Part shown: one piece after another, positions 10,741 to 18,420 of the stretch
Layout of the letters: every line of letters starts with the position of its first letter
Numbering within the stretch: the stretch's first letter is position 1
Source: Chloroflexota bacterium
GTDB taxonomy: Bacteria > Chloroflexota > Chloroflexia > Chloroflexales > Roseiflexaceae
Reading direction: 5' to 3'
NCBI GenBank assembly: GCA_013388755.1
Contig: JACAEQ010000060.1
Span: 60,576-124,575, forward strand
Length of the DNA: 64,000 bases
Position numbers and translations under genes: made by a program
The notes under the pieces: model-generated
The model's database searches: none
Told to the model about the DNA's origin: nothing
Seen by the model: the letters and a program-made list of their open reading frames with translations, nothing else

Positions 10741-10906
10741 GAGCCTATCCGAAAACCAGATGGTCCATGTCATTGCGAGCGCGAGCGAAGCAAGCTCCTC
10801 GCGCGCCGGTCGATGGCTTCAGCCACGCTGCGCTCGCTGCACGCGGTCGCTGGCGATCCTCGCCATGACAGCAGGACCATGGGTTTTCGGACAGATACTT
10901 AGTATA
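10741..10906. repeat. dispersed repeat family R1, full-length MITE-like copy
   Basis: About 165 bases. The left end reads CCTATCCGAAAACC followed by AGATGGTCC. The right end, reverse-complemented, reads TATCTGTCCGAAAACCCATGGTCC (in two parts: TATCTGTCCGAAAACC and CATGGTCC). This forms imperfect terminal inverted repeats. The interior carries TCATTGCGAGCG and GCGAAGCAAGCTCC. Related copies or fragments lie at 15903, 26452, 30355, 37812 and 38170. There is no ORF of its own, so it could only move with a transposase supplied from elsewhere. Confidence 0.75.
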
Positions 10907-11136
10907 GTCATAGGTACGCAACCACGGAGGCCATGGATGGGAAGCACACCGGTAACTGTTCACAGCCAGAGGCTCGGGTGAGGCCCCTGAGATAAATGGT
11001 CGTCGGCGGGGGGGCTGCAAGAGCCAGTTCATGTCGCTCCAACGATAGGAACAACCATCCCTGGGAGAAATATGAACAGGTGCCAGACAGGGGGCCGCGT
11101 GGCCCCCTGTGACACATGCGGGTGGATGTATTGCAG
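10907..11136. other. intergenic, with one perfect hairpin
   Basis: Between repeat R1 and the end of the Yip1 gene I see no credible gene. The only clear structure is the hairpin at 11087-11110, listed separately. Confidence 0.5.
11087..11110 (-). terminator. hairpin downstream of the Yip1 gene, terminator-like
   Basis: A perfect 10-bp stem, ACAGGGGGCC with GGCCCCCTGT, around a GCGT loop. It lies 27 bases beyond the stop of the Yip1 gene. There is no T-run on the minus strand, so it is either a factor-assisted terminator or an mRNA 3'-end stabiliser. Confidence 0.4.
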
Positions 11137-11751
11137 CTACGGATTGATGATTGATTCAGCGCCGCCGGCGGCGATACCGAAAGCAACACCAATCGCAGCG
11201 AAGACTGCGCCAATAATGGCAGCGATAATGAGCTGTGCAATGAAAGCCAGTACCAGCGTGATGATCGCCTTGTTCTGGTCGAGGTTCATGCTCGACCGAG
11301 TGCCCAGGTAGCCAAGGTAGATCTGATAGATACCCAGGGCGAATGTGGCCGGCAGCGCCAGGCAACCGAGGATCGGGATCGCGCTGACCGCGCCGGTAAC
11401 GGCCTGGATCGGCGCGACGAACAGCGCCATCGTATAGAACACCTCATCCTGGCTTCCGGTGCCGCCCTGCTGCTTACCAATGTAGTAGACCAGAAACGTG
11501 AAAATATAGAAGCCAACCACTGGAAGGATAAATCCAAGCACCCCCGACAGGAGCGCTGCGCCGATGCCACCCAGCAGACCGAAGACGAGCGAGACCGCTG
11601 CCGAGATTGCTGCGGCGACCATGACATAGATCGTCGCTTCCCGCTGACCGCCATGCCGCTCGAACTCTTCGAACGTTGCCACGCTTGGCTTCGTCAACAC
11701 CTTCATGCTCTGGCTGATCATTTCGTTGATCGAAACGCCCTGAACCATCAT
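11137..11751 (-). CDS. Yip1-domain membrane protein
   Basis: This 204-residue protein has a short cytoplasmic N-terminus followed by about five hydrophobic segments. They include a glycine-rich first pair (ISAAVSLVFGLLGGIGAALL) and a final helix rich in Ala/Ile/Gly. The pattern is that of bacterial Yip1-domain (DUF1282-like) proteins, whose function is not established. The start is well supported by AAGGAGG eight bases before the ATG; a second ATG follows immediately. It appears monocistronic. Confidence 0.75.
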   Translation of the reverse strand: MMVQGVSINEMISQSMKVLTKPSVATFEEFERHGGQREATIYVMVAAAISAAVSLVFGLLGGIGAALLSGVLGFILPVVGFYIFTFLVYYIGKQQGGTGSQDEVFYTMALFVAPIQAVTGAVSAIPILGCLALPATFALGIYQIYLGYLGTRSSMNLDQNKAIITLVLAFIAQLIIAAIIGAVFAAIGVAFGIAAGGAESIINP

Positions 11752-12129
11752 AGTCGGTTCCTCCTTACAGATGCTGCGTGATGCGATGATAGACCGACAC
11801 GGCTGTTCAATCACTCGGGGTATACATTGCTGGCGAACGGGTTATGGCTGGCGTGTCTCCTCCTGTCATCGGTTGCGCCAGTTGGCTGTGAACGGTCACG
11901 AACATGTACGTGTACACGATCGCCGAAGTTGCAGAATCCACTGTTCATCTGAGCAGTGTTCATTCGTTGAGGATGCGCTGCTTTGCGCCTTGGGGAGCGG
12001 AGCTGCAAACAGGTGACACCAGGTACAGCGATCACGTTGACGAGTATATCACAGGATTGCCGGCACGCAACCGGTTAGTGCAGGAGAATGCGACGATGTC
12101 TACTATTGCAACTCGCGTGGCAGCGCCAT
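11752..12129. other. intergenic region, no gene seen
   Basis: About 380 bases between the Yip1 gene start and the 3' end of the J-like/TPR gene. No ribosome-binding site with a plausible ORF, no tRNA and no strong terminator is visible. It should contain the Yip1 promoter, but I cannot place a convincing -35/-10 pair. Confidence 0.4.
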
Positions 12130-13641
12130 CTATCCGCCAATCTCGCTCAGGACGTCGTCAGCGCTGGCCTCCGGGCCGCGCAACGCTGCCACCCGCTCCG
12201 CCGCCACACGCGCTTCTGCGGGGCGCTGCGCCCGAAGGCAGACGCCAGCCAGCATCAGGAGCGCCCGTTCGTCGCGCGGGTCAATCGCCAGCGCGCGATG
12301 GCAATGGCTTGCTGCTTCCTCTACTGCACCACGCCCCAGTGTCAGTGCTGCGAGCGCGCGCCATGCCGCGCCGAGTGACGGGTCAAGCTGTATTGCAGTG
12401 AGGCATGCCGCTTCCGCTGAGGCTCCATCAGCGTCGTCGCGGGCCAGCAATCCGCGGCACAGAGCCGCGAGCGCCGGACCGTCAGGCAACGGCGCGCCGA
12501 GGTGTTCGGCGGCCTCGATGGCAGCAAGCGCCTGGCGGAGGGCATGTGCGCCAAGATCGAGCGGGTCGGCCGATGCCAGTGTGGCGCGAACGAATGCCGC
12601 GTGCGCCTCTGCCGATTGTGGCAGCGCCGCGCGCGCATGTTGCAGCGACTGGAGCGCTTCACGCGGCAAGCCAGCGGCGAGTAAGCCGAGCCCTTGCTGC
12701 AGGAACGCCGCACCTTCTGCAACCGGCGGTACGGTACTGGCCGTATCACTCTCGCGCACTTCATCAATCAGCGCCCGCAGCCCTTCAAAATGGCCACGCT
12801 CGAATCGGCCGTGGCGCAATGCACGCCAGAAACTGTCGTAGCGATCGCGCAGCCGGTCGTCGCGCAACACACGTCGGGCGATCTCGAGGTCGGTAATGCG
12901 GGCATCTCGCTGCTCAGGCGCCAGGCCGGGTGTGAGCAGTAGCTCGCGCTGGCGTGCATACGAAGCTGCATCCACCTCCTCCGGAGTTGGTGGCTGGGAT
13001 GCGCGTAGCATCGCTGCCGCCCCGGCCATCTGGTGCGAGCCCCGGAACCGTGGCGAAACATGGGTGATTGGCCGGTTTTCGGGTCCCATCAGATGCGCCG
13101 GCGCCACACCAAGGAGCGCATAGTAATCCGCCGGCTCGGCAGCAAGCGGCCCGCTTGCGGGAGGCGTAGCAGGAGGCAGCGGCTCGACGGGACGCGGCGT
13201 GCCGCAATAGGCGCATCGCGGCGCGTCTGTTCGCAGGGGCGCGCCACACGCCGTGCAACGCAGAACGCCAGCCTGCACGTCCGGTGCGCCAGTCGCGCGC
13301 AATGTATCGTAGTGCGCGCGTAACGCCGGGTCGGTCAGCACGCGCCCGGCCATCTCCAGCAAGGCGCGCTTCCGCGCCGGTTCGGGTGCCAGCGATGACG
13401 GATTATCGGGGAACAGTACCCGCAGCCGGCGATAACGCCGGGCGATCGTGTGGATTGTCGCGTGGCGATCAACGTCCAGCAACCGGTAAAAATCGAGCCC
13501 GCGTGTTACCGCAGCGGCGATCTGCGGCGTGCCCAGATCGAGGTTACGGAAGAAGCCACGTGACAGCGCGCCACACGCGGTGCAGACACCATCATCGTCG
13601 AGCGGCGCGCTGCAGGAAGGGCACGAATGGGTGAATGTCAT
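12130..13641 (-). CDS. zinc-ribbon protein with two degenerate J-like domains and C-terminal TPRs
   Basis: This 503-residue protein begins with a zinc ribbon (CPSCSAPLDDDGVCTACG). A J-like segment follows (DFYRLLDVDRHATIHTIARRYRRL, about residues 51-74) in which the HPD tripeptide that stimulates DnaK is absent. A second zinc ribbon (CTACGAP...CAYCGTP, about residues 129-147) is followed by a second J-like region (DYYALLGV onward, about 167-265). The rest is tetratricopeptide-like (about 300-490), for example AWRALAALTLGRGAVEEA. It is probably an adaptor protein rather than a co-chaperone. It lies 48 bases downstream of a zinc-ribbon/FHA gene on the same strand, so the two probably form an operon. 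Confidence 0.6.
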   Translation of the reverse strand: MTFTHSCPSCSAPLDDDGVCTACGALSRGFFRNLDLGTPQIAAAVTRGLDFYRLLDVDRHATIHTIARRYRRLRVLFPDNPSSLAPEPARKRALLEMAGRVLTDPALRAHYDTLRATGAPDVQAGVLRCTACGAPLRTDAPRCAYCGTPRPVEPLPPATPPASGPLAAEPADYYALLGVAPAHLMGPENRPITHVSPRFRGSHQMAGAAAMLRASQPPTPEEVDAASYARQRELLLTPGLAPEQRDARITDLEIARRVLRDDRLRDRYDSFWRALRHGRFERGHFEGLRALIDEVRESDTASTVPPVAEGAAFLQQGLGLLAAGLPREALQSLQHARAALPQSAEAHAAFVRATLASADPLDLGAHALRQALAAIEAAEHLGAPLPDGPALAALCRGLLARDDADGASAEAACLTAIQLDPSLGAAWRALAALTLGRGAVEEAASHCHRALAIDPRDERALLMLAGVCLRAQRPAEARVAAERVAALRGPEASADDVLSEIGG

Positions 13642-13689
13642 GAGGCACCCTCTGAAGCAGCACAGCTAGCGGTTATCGGCCATTCCTGC

Positions 13690-14478
13690 TCAAGCCTGGA
13701 AGCGCAGCAACATGCGTCCAAGCGTAATCTGGTCGCCATCGGCCAGCGCACGCGCCTGGCGCGGTGCTACCTTCTGACCATTGACCAGTGTGCCGTTGGT
13801 GCTGTCGAGATCTTCGAGCAGGATCTGGCCACCCTGGACGAAGATACGGGCATGGCGGCGCCCCACCCCCTGGTCGAGCGCCCCGTGCGCGCTGAGGTCA
13901 ATGTCGGGGAAATACTTACTCACCGGATCGCCACGCCCGATCACGGCCTGAGCAGTAGCCGGCAATGGCACGATCGCGCCGGTTCCCATCACAACAAATG
14001 CAGCAGGAGCGAGCGAGGCACGACCACTCACCGGCGTGGGGCCGGCCGGCGTGGCCGGTACACTGACCGGTGGTGTGACCGGCGCCTGGTACGAGGGTGG
14101 TGCAACGGTTGTGGGAGTTGGAAGCGGCGGCTGATGTGGCGGCGTCGCCGGAGGTGCCGCCGGCGCCGGAGCGGGTATGGGCGGCGGATAGGATGCCTGC
14201 GGCGCGACCGGCGCGCTGTACGGAGGCGTTGTCACCGGTGCGGCAGGGCGCGACGGCGCGCTCAATGGAGCGCCGCAGTTGTCACAAAAGGCTTCGCCAG
14301 GGATGGCAGCCTGGCCGCATTGCGGGCAGACCGTTGGGCCGATTGCTGGAGCAGGGGCCGCTGGCGGCGCAACCGGCGCCGCAGGTTGGGGCGGAACCGG
14401 GATCAGCATTGCGCCACACTGGTCGCAATAGCGCGCACCGGCAGGATTGTCAATTCCACACTGGGGGCAAAATGGCAT
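13690..14478 (-). CDS. zinc-ribbon and FHA-domain protein
   Basis: This 262-residue protein has two zinc ribbons, CPQCGIDNPAGARYCDQCG at residues 4-22 and CPQCGQ...CDNCGAP near 70-90. A long Pro/Ala-rich linker leads to a C-terminal FHA domain (about 185-260) with GRGDPVSKYF, GRRHARI, DLDSTNGTLVNG and LADGDQITLG. FHA domains bind phosphothreonine peptides, so this is probably a phospho-dependent adaptor for a Ser/Thr kinase pathway. The start is supported by GAGGAG upstream of the ATG. It is followed by the J-like/TPR gene, which has the same type of zinc ribbon. Confidence 0.85.
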   Translation of the reverse strand: MPFCPQCGIDNPAGARYCDQCGAMLIPVPPQPAAPVAPPAAPAPAIGPTVCPQCGQAAIPGEAFCDNCGAPLSAPSRPAAPVTTPPYSAPVAPQASYPPPIPAPAPAAPPATPPHQPPLPTPTTVAPPSYQAPVTPPVSVPATPAGPTPVSGRASLAPAAFVVMGTGAIVPLPATAQAVIGRGDPVSKYFPDIDLSAHGALDQGVGRRHARIFVQGGQILLEDLDSTNGTLVNGQKVAPRQARALADGDQITLGRMLLRFQA

Positions 14479-14821
14479 GACACCACACTCCTCTTCTGTC
14501 TGCTGGAGCTGGTTGCTATGCAAAGTATACCATCATCGCCGCAGAGCGATGCACGCTGTTCCAGCCTTGATGCGACGTTGAGGATGGGGTGGATGTTTCA
14601 GATTGCTGTTCAAGAGCCACCTCTGGCGAAGCCCCGCCTGGCGCAGCAATACCTGAACCTCGAAGACATACAATGCTCCCGCGTCGCCGATCATCGGCTG
14701 CAAAAGAGTCGCGCGCGTAACTGTGACCCATCCTCGCGCGTGTATACTGAGGTGGACTTCAGCAGGCTGTGTCTACCATACCGTAAGAGGTACGGTCCGA
14801 TACACACAAAGGAGACGTTCC
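14479..14821. other. divergent intergenic region with -10 and leader hairpin
   Basis: About 340 bases between the FHA gene and the phasin-like gene, with no ORF of its own. A TATACT (14743-14748) preceded by TG is a candidate -10 for the phasin-like gene. Its leader carries a perfect 6-bp hairpin (ACCGTA 14780-14785, TACGGT 14791-14796) ten or so bases before the ribosome-binding site. Nothing else was recognised. Confidence 0.45.
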
Positions 14822-15304
14822 ATGGCTAGCAATGACTGGGTATCTCAGACCGAGGAACTGTTGCAGACCTGGACCAGGGCGCAGCAGTCGCTATGGGAGA
14901 ACTGGCGTTCGTTGATGCCGTCAATGAGCGCGCAGCCGGCAAGCGAGGAGTGGAAGCAGGCTGTCGGGGCGTGGAAGGATGTTATGCAGCGATCGCTCAC
15001 CGCCCAGGCCGACTTTGTGAAGTTCTGGTCGGAGAGCCTGACATCCGTGCCTATGGTCGGCAAACAGATGGAGGATATGTCGTCACTGATCGTGGAAACC
15101 ACGCAGCGCTGGACCAATGTGCAGAATGAGATCTGGAGCAACTGGCTGGACGCGGTTGCCAGGGCCGATGCTGCCGCAATGGTGCAGAACTGGGACGAGA
15201 ACACGCGCAAAGCGTTTGATGCCTGGCGCGAGACGGTGAACAGCGCCATCGAGGCGCAGCGTAAGATGATGGATAGCTGGACGCCAGGCGAAAAGAAAGA
15301 GTAG
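14822..15304 (+). CDS. phasin-like / PhaE-like amphipathic helical protein
   Basis: This 160-residue protein has no signal peptide and almost no predicted beta structure. It shows long amphipathic helices with many Trp, Gln and Glu residues in the pattern WxxxQxxxWxxW, for example TRAQQSLWENWRSLM and DENTRKAFDAWRETVNSAI. This resembles polyhydroxyalkanoate-granule phasins and the PhaE subunit family. The start has AAAGGAG nine bases before the ATG. No PHA synthase gene is adjacent, so the granule role is inference; a general coiled-coil surface protein is the alternative. Confidence 0.6.
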   Translation: MASNDWVSQTEELLQTWTRAQQSLWENWRSLMPSMSAQPASEEWKQAVGAWKDVMQRSLTAQADFVKFWSESLTSVPMVGKQMEDMSSLIVETTQRWTNVQNEIWSNWLDAVARADAAAMVQNWDENTRKAFDAWRETVNSAIEAQRKMMDSWTPGEKKE

Positions 15305-15396
15305 CACGCACTCGCGTCTGGCCGTCTGTTCCACCCACCTCTCCGCTGCGGTAGCCACTCGTTCCATCTGGGTGTTCAGCGTAGAGTGCCTCCCTG

Positions 15397-16023
15397 GTGA
15401 GTGTTCTGCGCTGTTCCGGTGCGCTGCGCGCCCCTTCCTTCATCCGAGGGGAGGGGCGCGCAGGTCTGGCGTCTGCTGTTCCCAGGGGCGGTGTTGCTCG
15501 CCTGTCGCTCGCTATGACAGAAAGCGTAATGCGTATCTTTTCGAGCGATCAGCTTGAGCCTGGACTGGTACGGTGGGGCGTTTTCTGGCGAGAAGCGGAT
15601 CCGCAGCCCCATCTTCTGGCCCACCTGCCTGACATTATTGGCAAAGGACGGGTAATTTCGATTGATATTGATCGCAGCACCTATCGCGTCCAACATCCGA
15701 GGGTCATCACGATCACCGGGGACTCGGCGTCGCCGCAGGTTGTCGATCAGGTTGCAGAGCTATGCAAACACAAGACCGCGATGGTAATCCACGATGGCGA
15801 CCACCACAAGGAGCAGGTGCTCAAAGACCTCGCGCTCTACAGCCCGTTTGTCAGCGTGGGAAGTTACTGTCCCGGTAGACATTACAGTTTCCGACCACGA
15901 TACTTAGAGCCTGTCCGAATAACGGATGGTTGGATGTCATTGCGCGCGAAGCGACGCAATCGAGCGGCGCGAGCTCGGGCTGGGGTGGGGGTAACGGGAT
16001 TATTTGAAACGTATTGGTACTAG
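15397..16023 (+). pseudogene. decayed cephalosporin hydroxylase-like (CmcI/rhamnosyl O-methyltransferase) gene remnant
   Basis: Only the middle of this frame looks like protein: GKGRVISIDIDRS, VITITGDSASPQVVDQV, HDGDHHKEQVLKDLALYSPFVSVGSYC. These are core motifs of the CmcI-type SAM-dependent family (Rossmann acidic loop, then the metal-binding DGDHH). The expected preceding motif ETGTxxGGS appears only in another frame around 15560-15620 (TGTV), so a frameshift is likely. After GSYC the frame runs into dispersed repeats and stops at a TAG inside repeat R2. The N-terminal 40 codons look non-coding. I read this as a 5'- and 3'-damaged remnant of a gene of roughly 230 codons, not a functional gene. 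Confidence 0.65.
15903..15985. repeat. dispersed repeat R1, partial copy
   Basis: It begins GAGCCTGTCCGAATAACGG and continues with ATGTCATTGCGCGCGAAGCG, matching the left half of R1 (compare 10741 and 38170). The right terminal inverted repeat is missing. It abuts the remnant of the CmcI-like gene. Confidence 0.6.
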
Positions 16024-16173
16024 ACCCAATACCTTGCAAATAAGGCGTTATGCACCGCACAGCCCCCCACCCGACCTCCCCCCAGCGGGGGAGGAGTCGG
16101 ACTCCCGCCCCCGGCGGGGGCGGGCTGGGGTGGGGGCGAAGAGCTTATTTGAAAGGTATTGGTACTAGACCCC
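16000..16173. repeat. dispersed repeat R2 with flanking direct repeats
   Basis: Two near-identical ends, TTATTTGAAACGTATTGGTA and TTATTTGAAAGGTATTGGTA (each followed by CTAGACCC), flank a GC-rich core with runs of C and G around CGGACTCCCG. The core reappears inverted at 38036-38165 and in part at 40655 and 56176. The CTAG at the ends provides the TAG stop of the ORF on the left (16021) and of the Nudix gene on the right (16165). Confidence 0.7.
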
Positions 16174-16713
16174 CAGTCGTCGTGCCGCGTGTAGCACGGC
16201 CGTCACTGTCATACTGTCGCGAATCTCGCTGTGCAGCACCATGTCCAGAACCTGTTCGAACGGAAGAGCCTCAATCTCGATAAACTCCGTATCATCTGGC
16301 GGCAGGCTGGACGGGATCAAGTCAAAGCCAAGAAACAGGTGGGCCGTTTCTTCAACCACGCTTTTCGACGTATAGTAGCTGCTGATCCACTCCACGCGCC
16401 CGGCACGGTAACCGATTTCCTCCTGTAGTTCGCGTTGCGCCGCCTGTTCGGGTGTTTCACCCGCGTGCATCCCGCCAGTGGGCATCTCCCAGCGGTGCCC
16501 TTCGCGGTAGATGTAGCGATACTGCCTGACCATTACAACGCGCCCATCGTCAAGAAACGGGAGGACACCCACGCAATGGGCGCTGCCCAGCGTGGCAACC
16601 CCGTAGACGGTCGTGCGCCCGTCGGGCAGTTCGGCGATGTCTTCGCGCAGCCGCATCCATTTATTGCGATAGATTTCGCGGCTGGCGCGCGTGTGCCATG
16701 GTTCTGGCGCCAT
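16165..16713 (-). CDS. Nudix hydrolase, ADP-ribose pyrophosphatase type
   Basis: This 182-residue cytosolic hydrolase has a complete Nudix box running from GGMHAGETPEQ through QRELQEEIGY (about residues 80-102). It shows the preceding RQYRY strand and downstream EIEALPFEQVLDMV typical of ADP-ribose pyrophosphatases, so the likely substrate is ADP-ribose or a related sugar nucleotide. The length is usual for the family. The stop codon lies inside the R2 repeat end (GTACTAG), so the original C-terminus may have been altered. The gene is divergent from the C26 peptidase gene. Confidence 0.9.
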   Translation of the reverse strand: MAPEPWHTRASREIYRNKWMRLREDIAELPDGRTTVYGVATLGSAHCVGVLPFLDDGRVVMVRQYRYIYREGHRWEMPTGGMHAGETPEQAAQRELQEEIGYRAGRVEWISSYYTSKSVVEETAHLFLGFDLIPSSLPPDDTEFIEIEALPFEQVLDMVLHSEIRDSMTVTAVLHAARRLGV

Positions 16714-16738
16714 AGGTTCTCACTTTCCTTGCCATCAA

Positions 16739-16747
16739 TGGTATAAT
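16739..16747 (+). promoter_or_regulatory. extended -10 promoter element for the C26 peptidase gene
   Basis: TGGTATAAT, a perfect extended -10, 44 bases before the ATG at 16792. No recognisable -35. It sits just outside the divergent Nudix gene start. Confidence 0.5.
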
Positions 16748-16791
16748 TCCGCCCACATGTTCAGCGCCTGGCGTCGCAGTGAGGATGATCT

Positions 16792-17538
16792 ATGAGCAGA
16801 CCGTGTATCGGCATTACATGTGGGACATTTTATGACCGCGACTGGTGCCCGCCGTCGCTTGGCCACCGCAAGACATACATTGACGCGGTGGTCGCCGCCG
16901 GCGGCGCGCCGTATCTCATCCCTTCGATTGACGACGAGCACGCGTTGCGTGCATTGTACGATCGTCTGGATGGCCTGCTGCTGGCGGGTGGCGGCGATAT
17001 CGAGCCGCGGCACTACGGTGAAGATCCCTCGCCTGCGCTTGGGGTTGTTGATGCTCTGCGGGATCGGACGGAACTGCCACTGGTGCGCTGGGCCGTCGCT
17101 GAGGGCAAACCGGTGCTCGGCATCTGCCGCGGTGCCCAGATGATGAATGTTGCTCTGGGCGGCACGCTGTACCAGGATATTCCCAGCCAGCTCGATACAT
17201 CGCTCAACCATACCGACTCGTACACCCGGCAGGACTGGACCTACCTGGCTCATGGGTTGCGGCTGACGCCGGATTCGCACCTGGGGCGCCTGCTTGGCAG
17301 CGAGGAGTTCCCGATCAACTCGCTGCACCACCAGTCAATCAAGGCAGTCGCTCCCGGCCTGGTTGCTGTCGGATGGGCGCCCGACGGTGTGGTGGAAGCC
17401 ATTGAGGGAACGAACGGCCACTTCCTGATCGGCGTCCAGTGCCACCCCGAGGCATTGCAGAGCGAAGCCGATCCGCGCTGGCGAGTATTGTTCCGGCGTT
17501 TTGTCGAGGTATGTGCCCGGTCACAGGTCATAGCGTAA
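16792..17538 (+). CDS. gamma-glutamyl-gamma-aminobutyrate hydrolase family peptidase (C26)
   Basis: This 248-residue class I glutamine-amidotransferase-like hydrolase resembles PuuD. The nucleophile elbow GICRGAQMMNVALGG carries the catalytic Cys near residue 109. The HPE motif (QCHPEALQ) with the catalytic His and Glu is near residue 217. LLLAGGGDIEPRHYGED is the usual substrate-side loop. PuuD cleaves gamma-glutamyl-GABA in putrescine degradation, but other family members act on other gamma-glutamyl amides. No other puu genes are adjacent, although a polyamine-type transporter is encoded about 10 kb away. Its 3' end overlaps the convergent GNAT gene by 18 bases. Confidence 0.9.
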   Translation: MSRPCIGITCGTFYDRDWCPPSLGHRKTYIDAVVAAGGAPYLIPSIDDEHALRALYDRLDGLLLAGGGDIEPRHYGEDPSPALGVVDALRDRTELPLVRWAVAEGKPVLGICRGAQMMNVALGGTLYQDIPSQLDTSLNHTDSYTRQDWTYLAHGLRLTPDSHLGRLLGSEEFPINSLHHQSIKAVAPGLVAVGWAPDGVVEAIEGTNGHFLIGVQCHPEALQSEADPRWRVLFRRFVEVCARSQVIA

Positions 17539-18420
17539 CACACTCTGTTTCTCGCCGGTGCGGCGAAACCCGAACCACTCATACAGCCGGCGTGCATTGC
17601 GATTGTACGCCTGCGTATTGAGGGTGAGAATGTCGGCACCGGTGGCCGCGGCGTAGCTGGTGACCTCGTACAGGAGCCGCGCGCCAATGCCGTTCCCCTG
17701 GCGCTCAGGTTGCACCGCAATCCGCACCAGATGCACCAGCCGCCCACCATAGTGACCGGTGACGAATGCATAACCGATCACGGTGTCATGCTCCACTGCC
17801 ACGAAGAAGCGCGGTGCTTCATGGAGCGCAATACCGATCTGGACGTCGTCCTTGCGCCATTCCGGGCTGAAACAGCGCGCGTCTACCGTCAGGATCGCCG
17901 GGATATCCGCCGTCGTCGCCGTGCGGATCCGCACGGTGATATTGCCGTGCGTCGGAACGTTCATCCGCGTCTTTTCGTACACGATCACATCGGTGTCGTG
18001 GGCATATCCAAGGTTGTAGAGCGTGGGCCAGGCCCACGTATCGCTCGTGCCGTCGCTGCTGATGTACACGCGCGCGATGCCGCGGGCGCGCAGCAGTTCG
18101 TGAAACGACGGCAGCAAGATATTCAGCGCGCGTGCCGCCGGCAGACCACTCGATAACGCCAGGACCCGTTGCCAGACGATCGTCTCGTGCGGCCAGCCGG
18201 CGACAACCACGCCACAGGGCCCAACACCGTCAAGCAGCAACAGTGCCGGTGCGCCCGCCAGTAACCCTGCGATCTCGCCATCAGCGACACTCACCAGGCG
18301 ATGTGCGGCATGGTCAATCAGTTGCAGCACCATCGCCAGGTCGTCGGATGACGCCGGGCGCGTCGTGAGCGGTGCGGGGCGAGTGTGTGGTCGCAGTACC
18401 GGCATTGTGCGATCCGGCAT
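17521..18420 (-). CDS. tandem-domain GNAT acetyltransferase
   Basis: The C-terminal half of this 299-residue protein (about 160-299) is a standard GNAT domain with the acetyl-CoA-binding segment VRIAVQPERQGNGIGARLLYEV (motif A, QxxGxG). NRNARRLYEWFGFRRTG follows at the end. The N-terminal half (about 20-150) looks like a second, degenerate GNAT fold (GIARVYISSDG, WPTLYNLGYAHD). The substrate is unknown. Its ATG overlaps the TGA of the upstream amidohydrolase gene (TGATG), so translation is coupled. The pair may act on the same compound. Confidence 0.85.
   Translation of the reverse strand: MPDRTMPVLRPHTRPAPLTTRPASSDDLAMVLQLIDHAAHRLVSVADGEIAGLLAGAPALLLLDGVGPCGVVVAGWPHETIVWQRVLALSSGLPAARALNILLPSFHELLRARGIARVYISSDGTSDTWAWPTLYNLGYAHDTDVIVYEKTRMNVPTHGNITVRIRTATTADIPAILTVDARCFSPEWRKDDVQIGIALHEAPRFFVAVEHDTVIGYAFVTGHYGGRLVHLVRIAVQPERQGNGIGARLLYEVTSYAAATGADILTLNTQAYNRNARRLYEWFGFRRTGEKQSVLRYDL

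Noticed and set aside
11856..11960. Palindromic words around CATGTACGTGTACACG as an operator
   Set aside because: The symmetry is imperfect when checked base by base.
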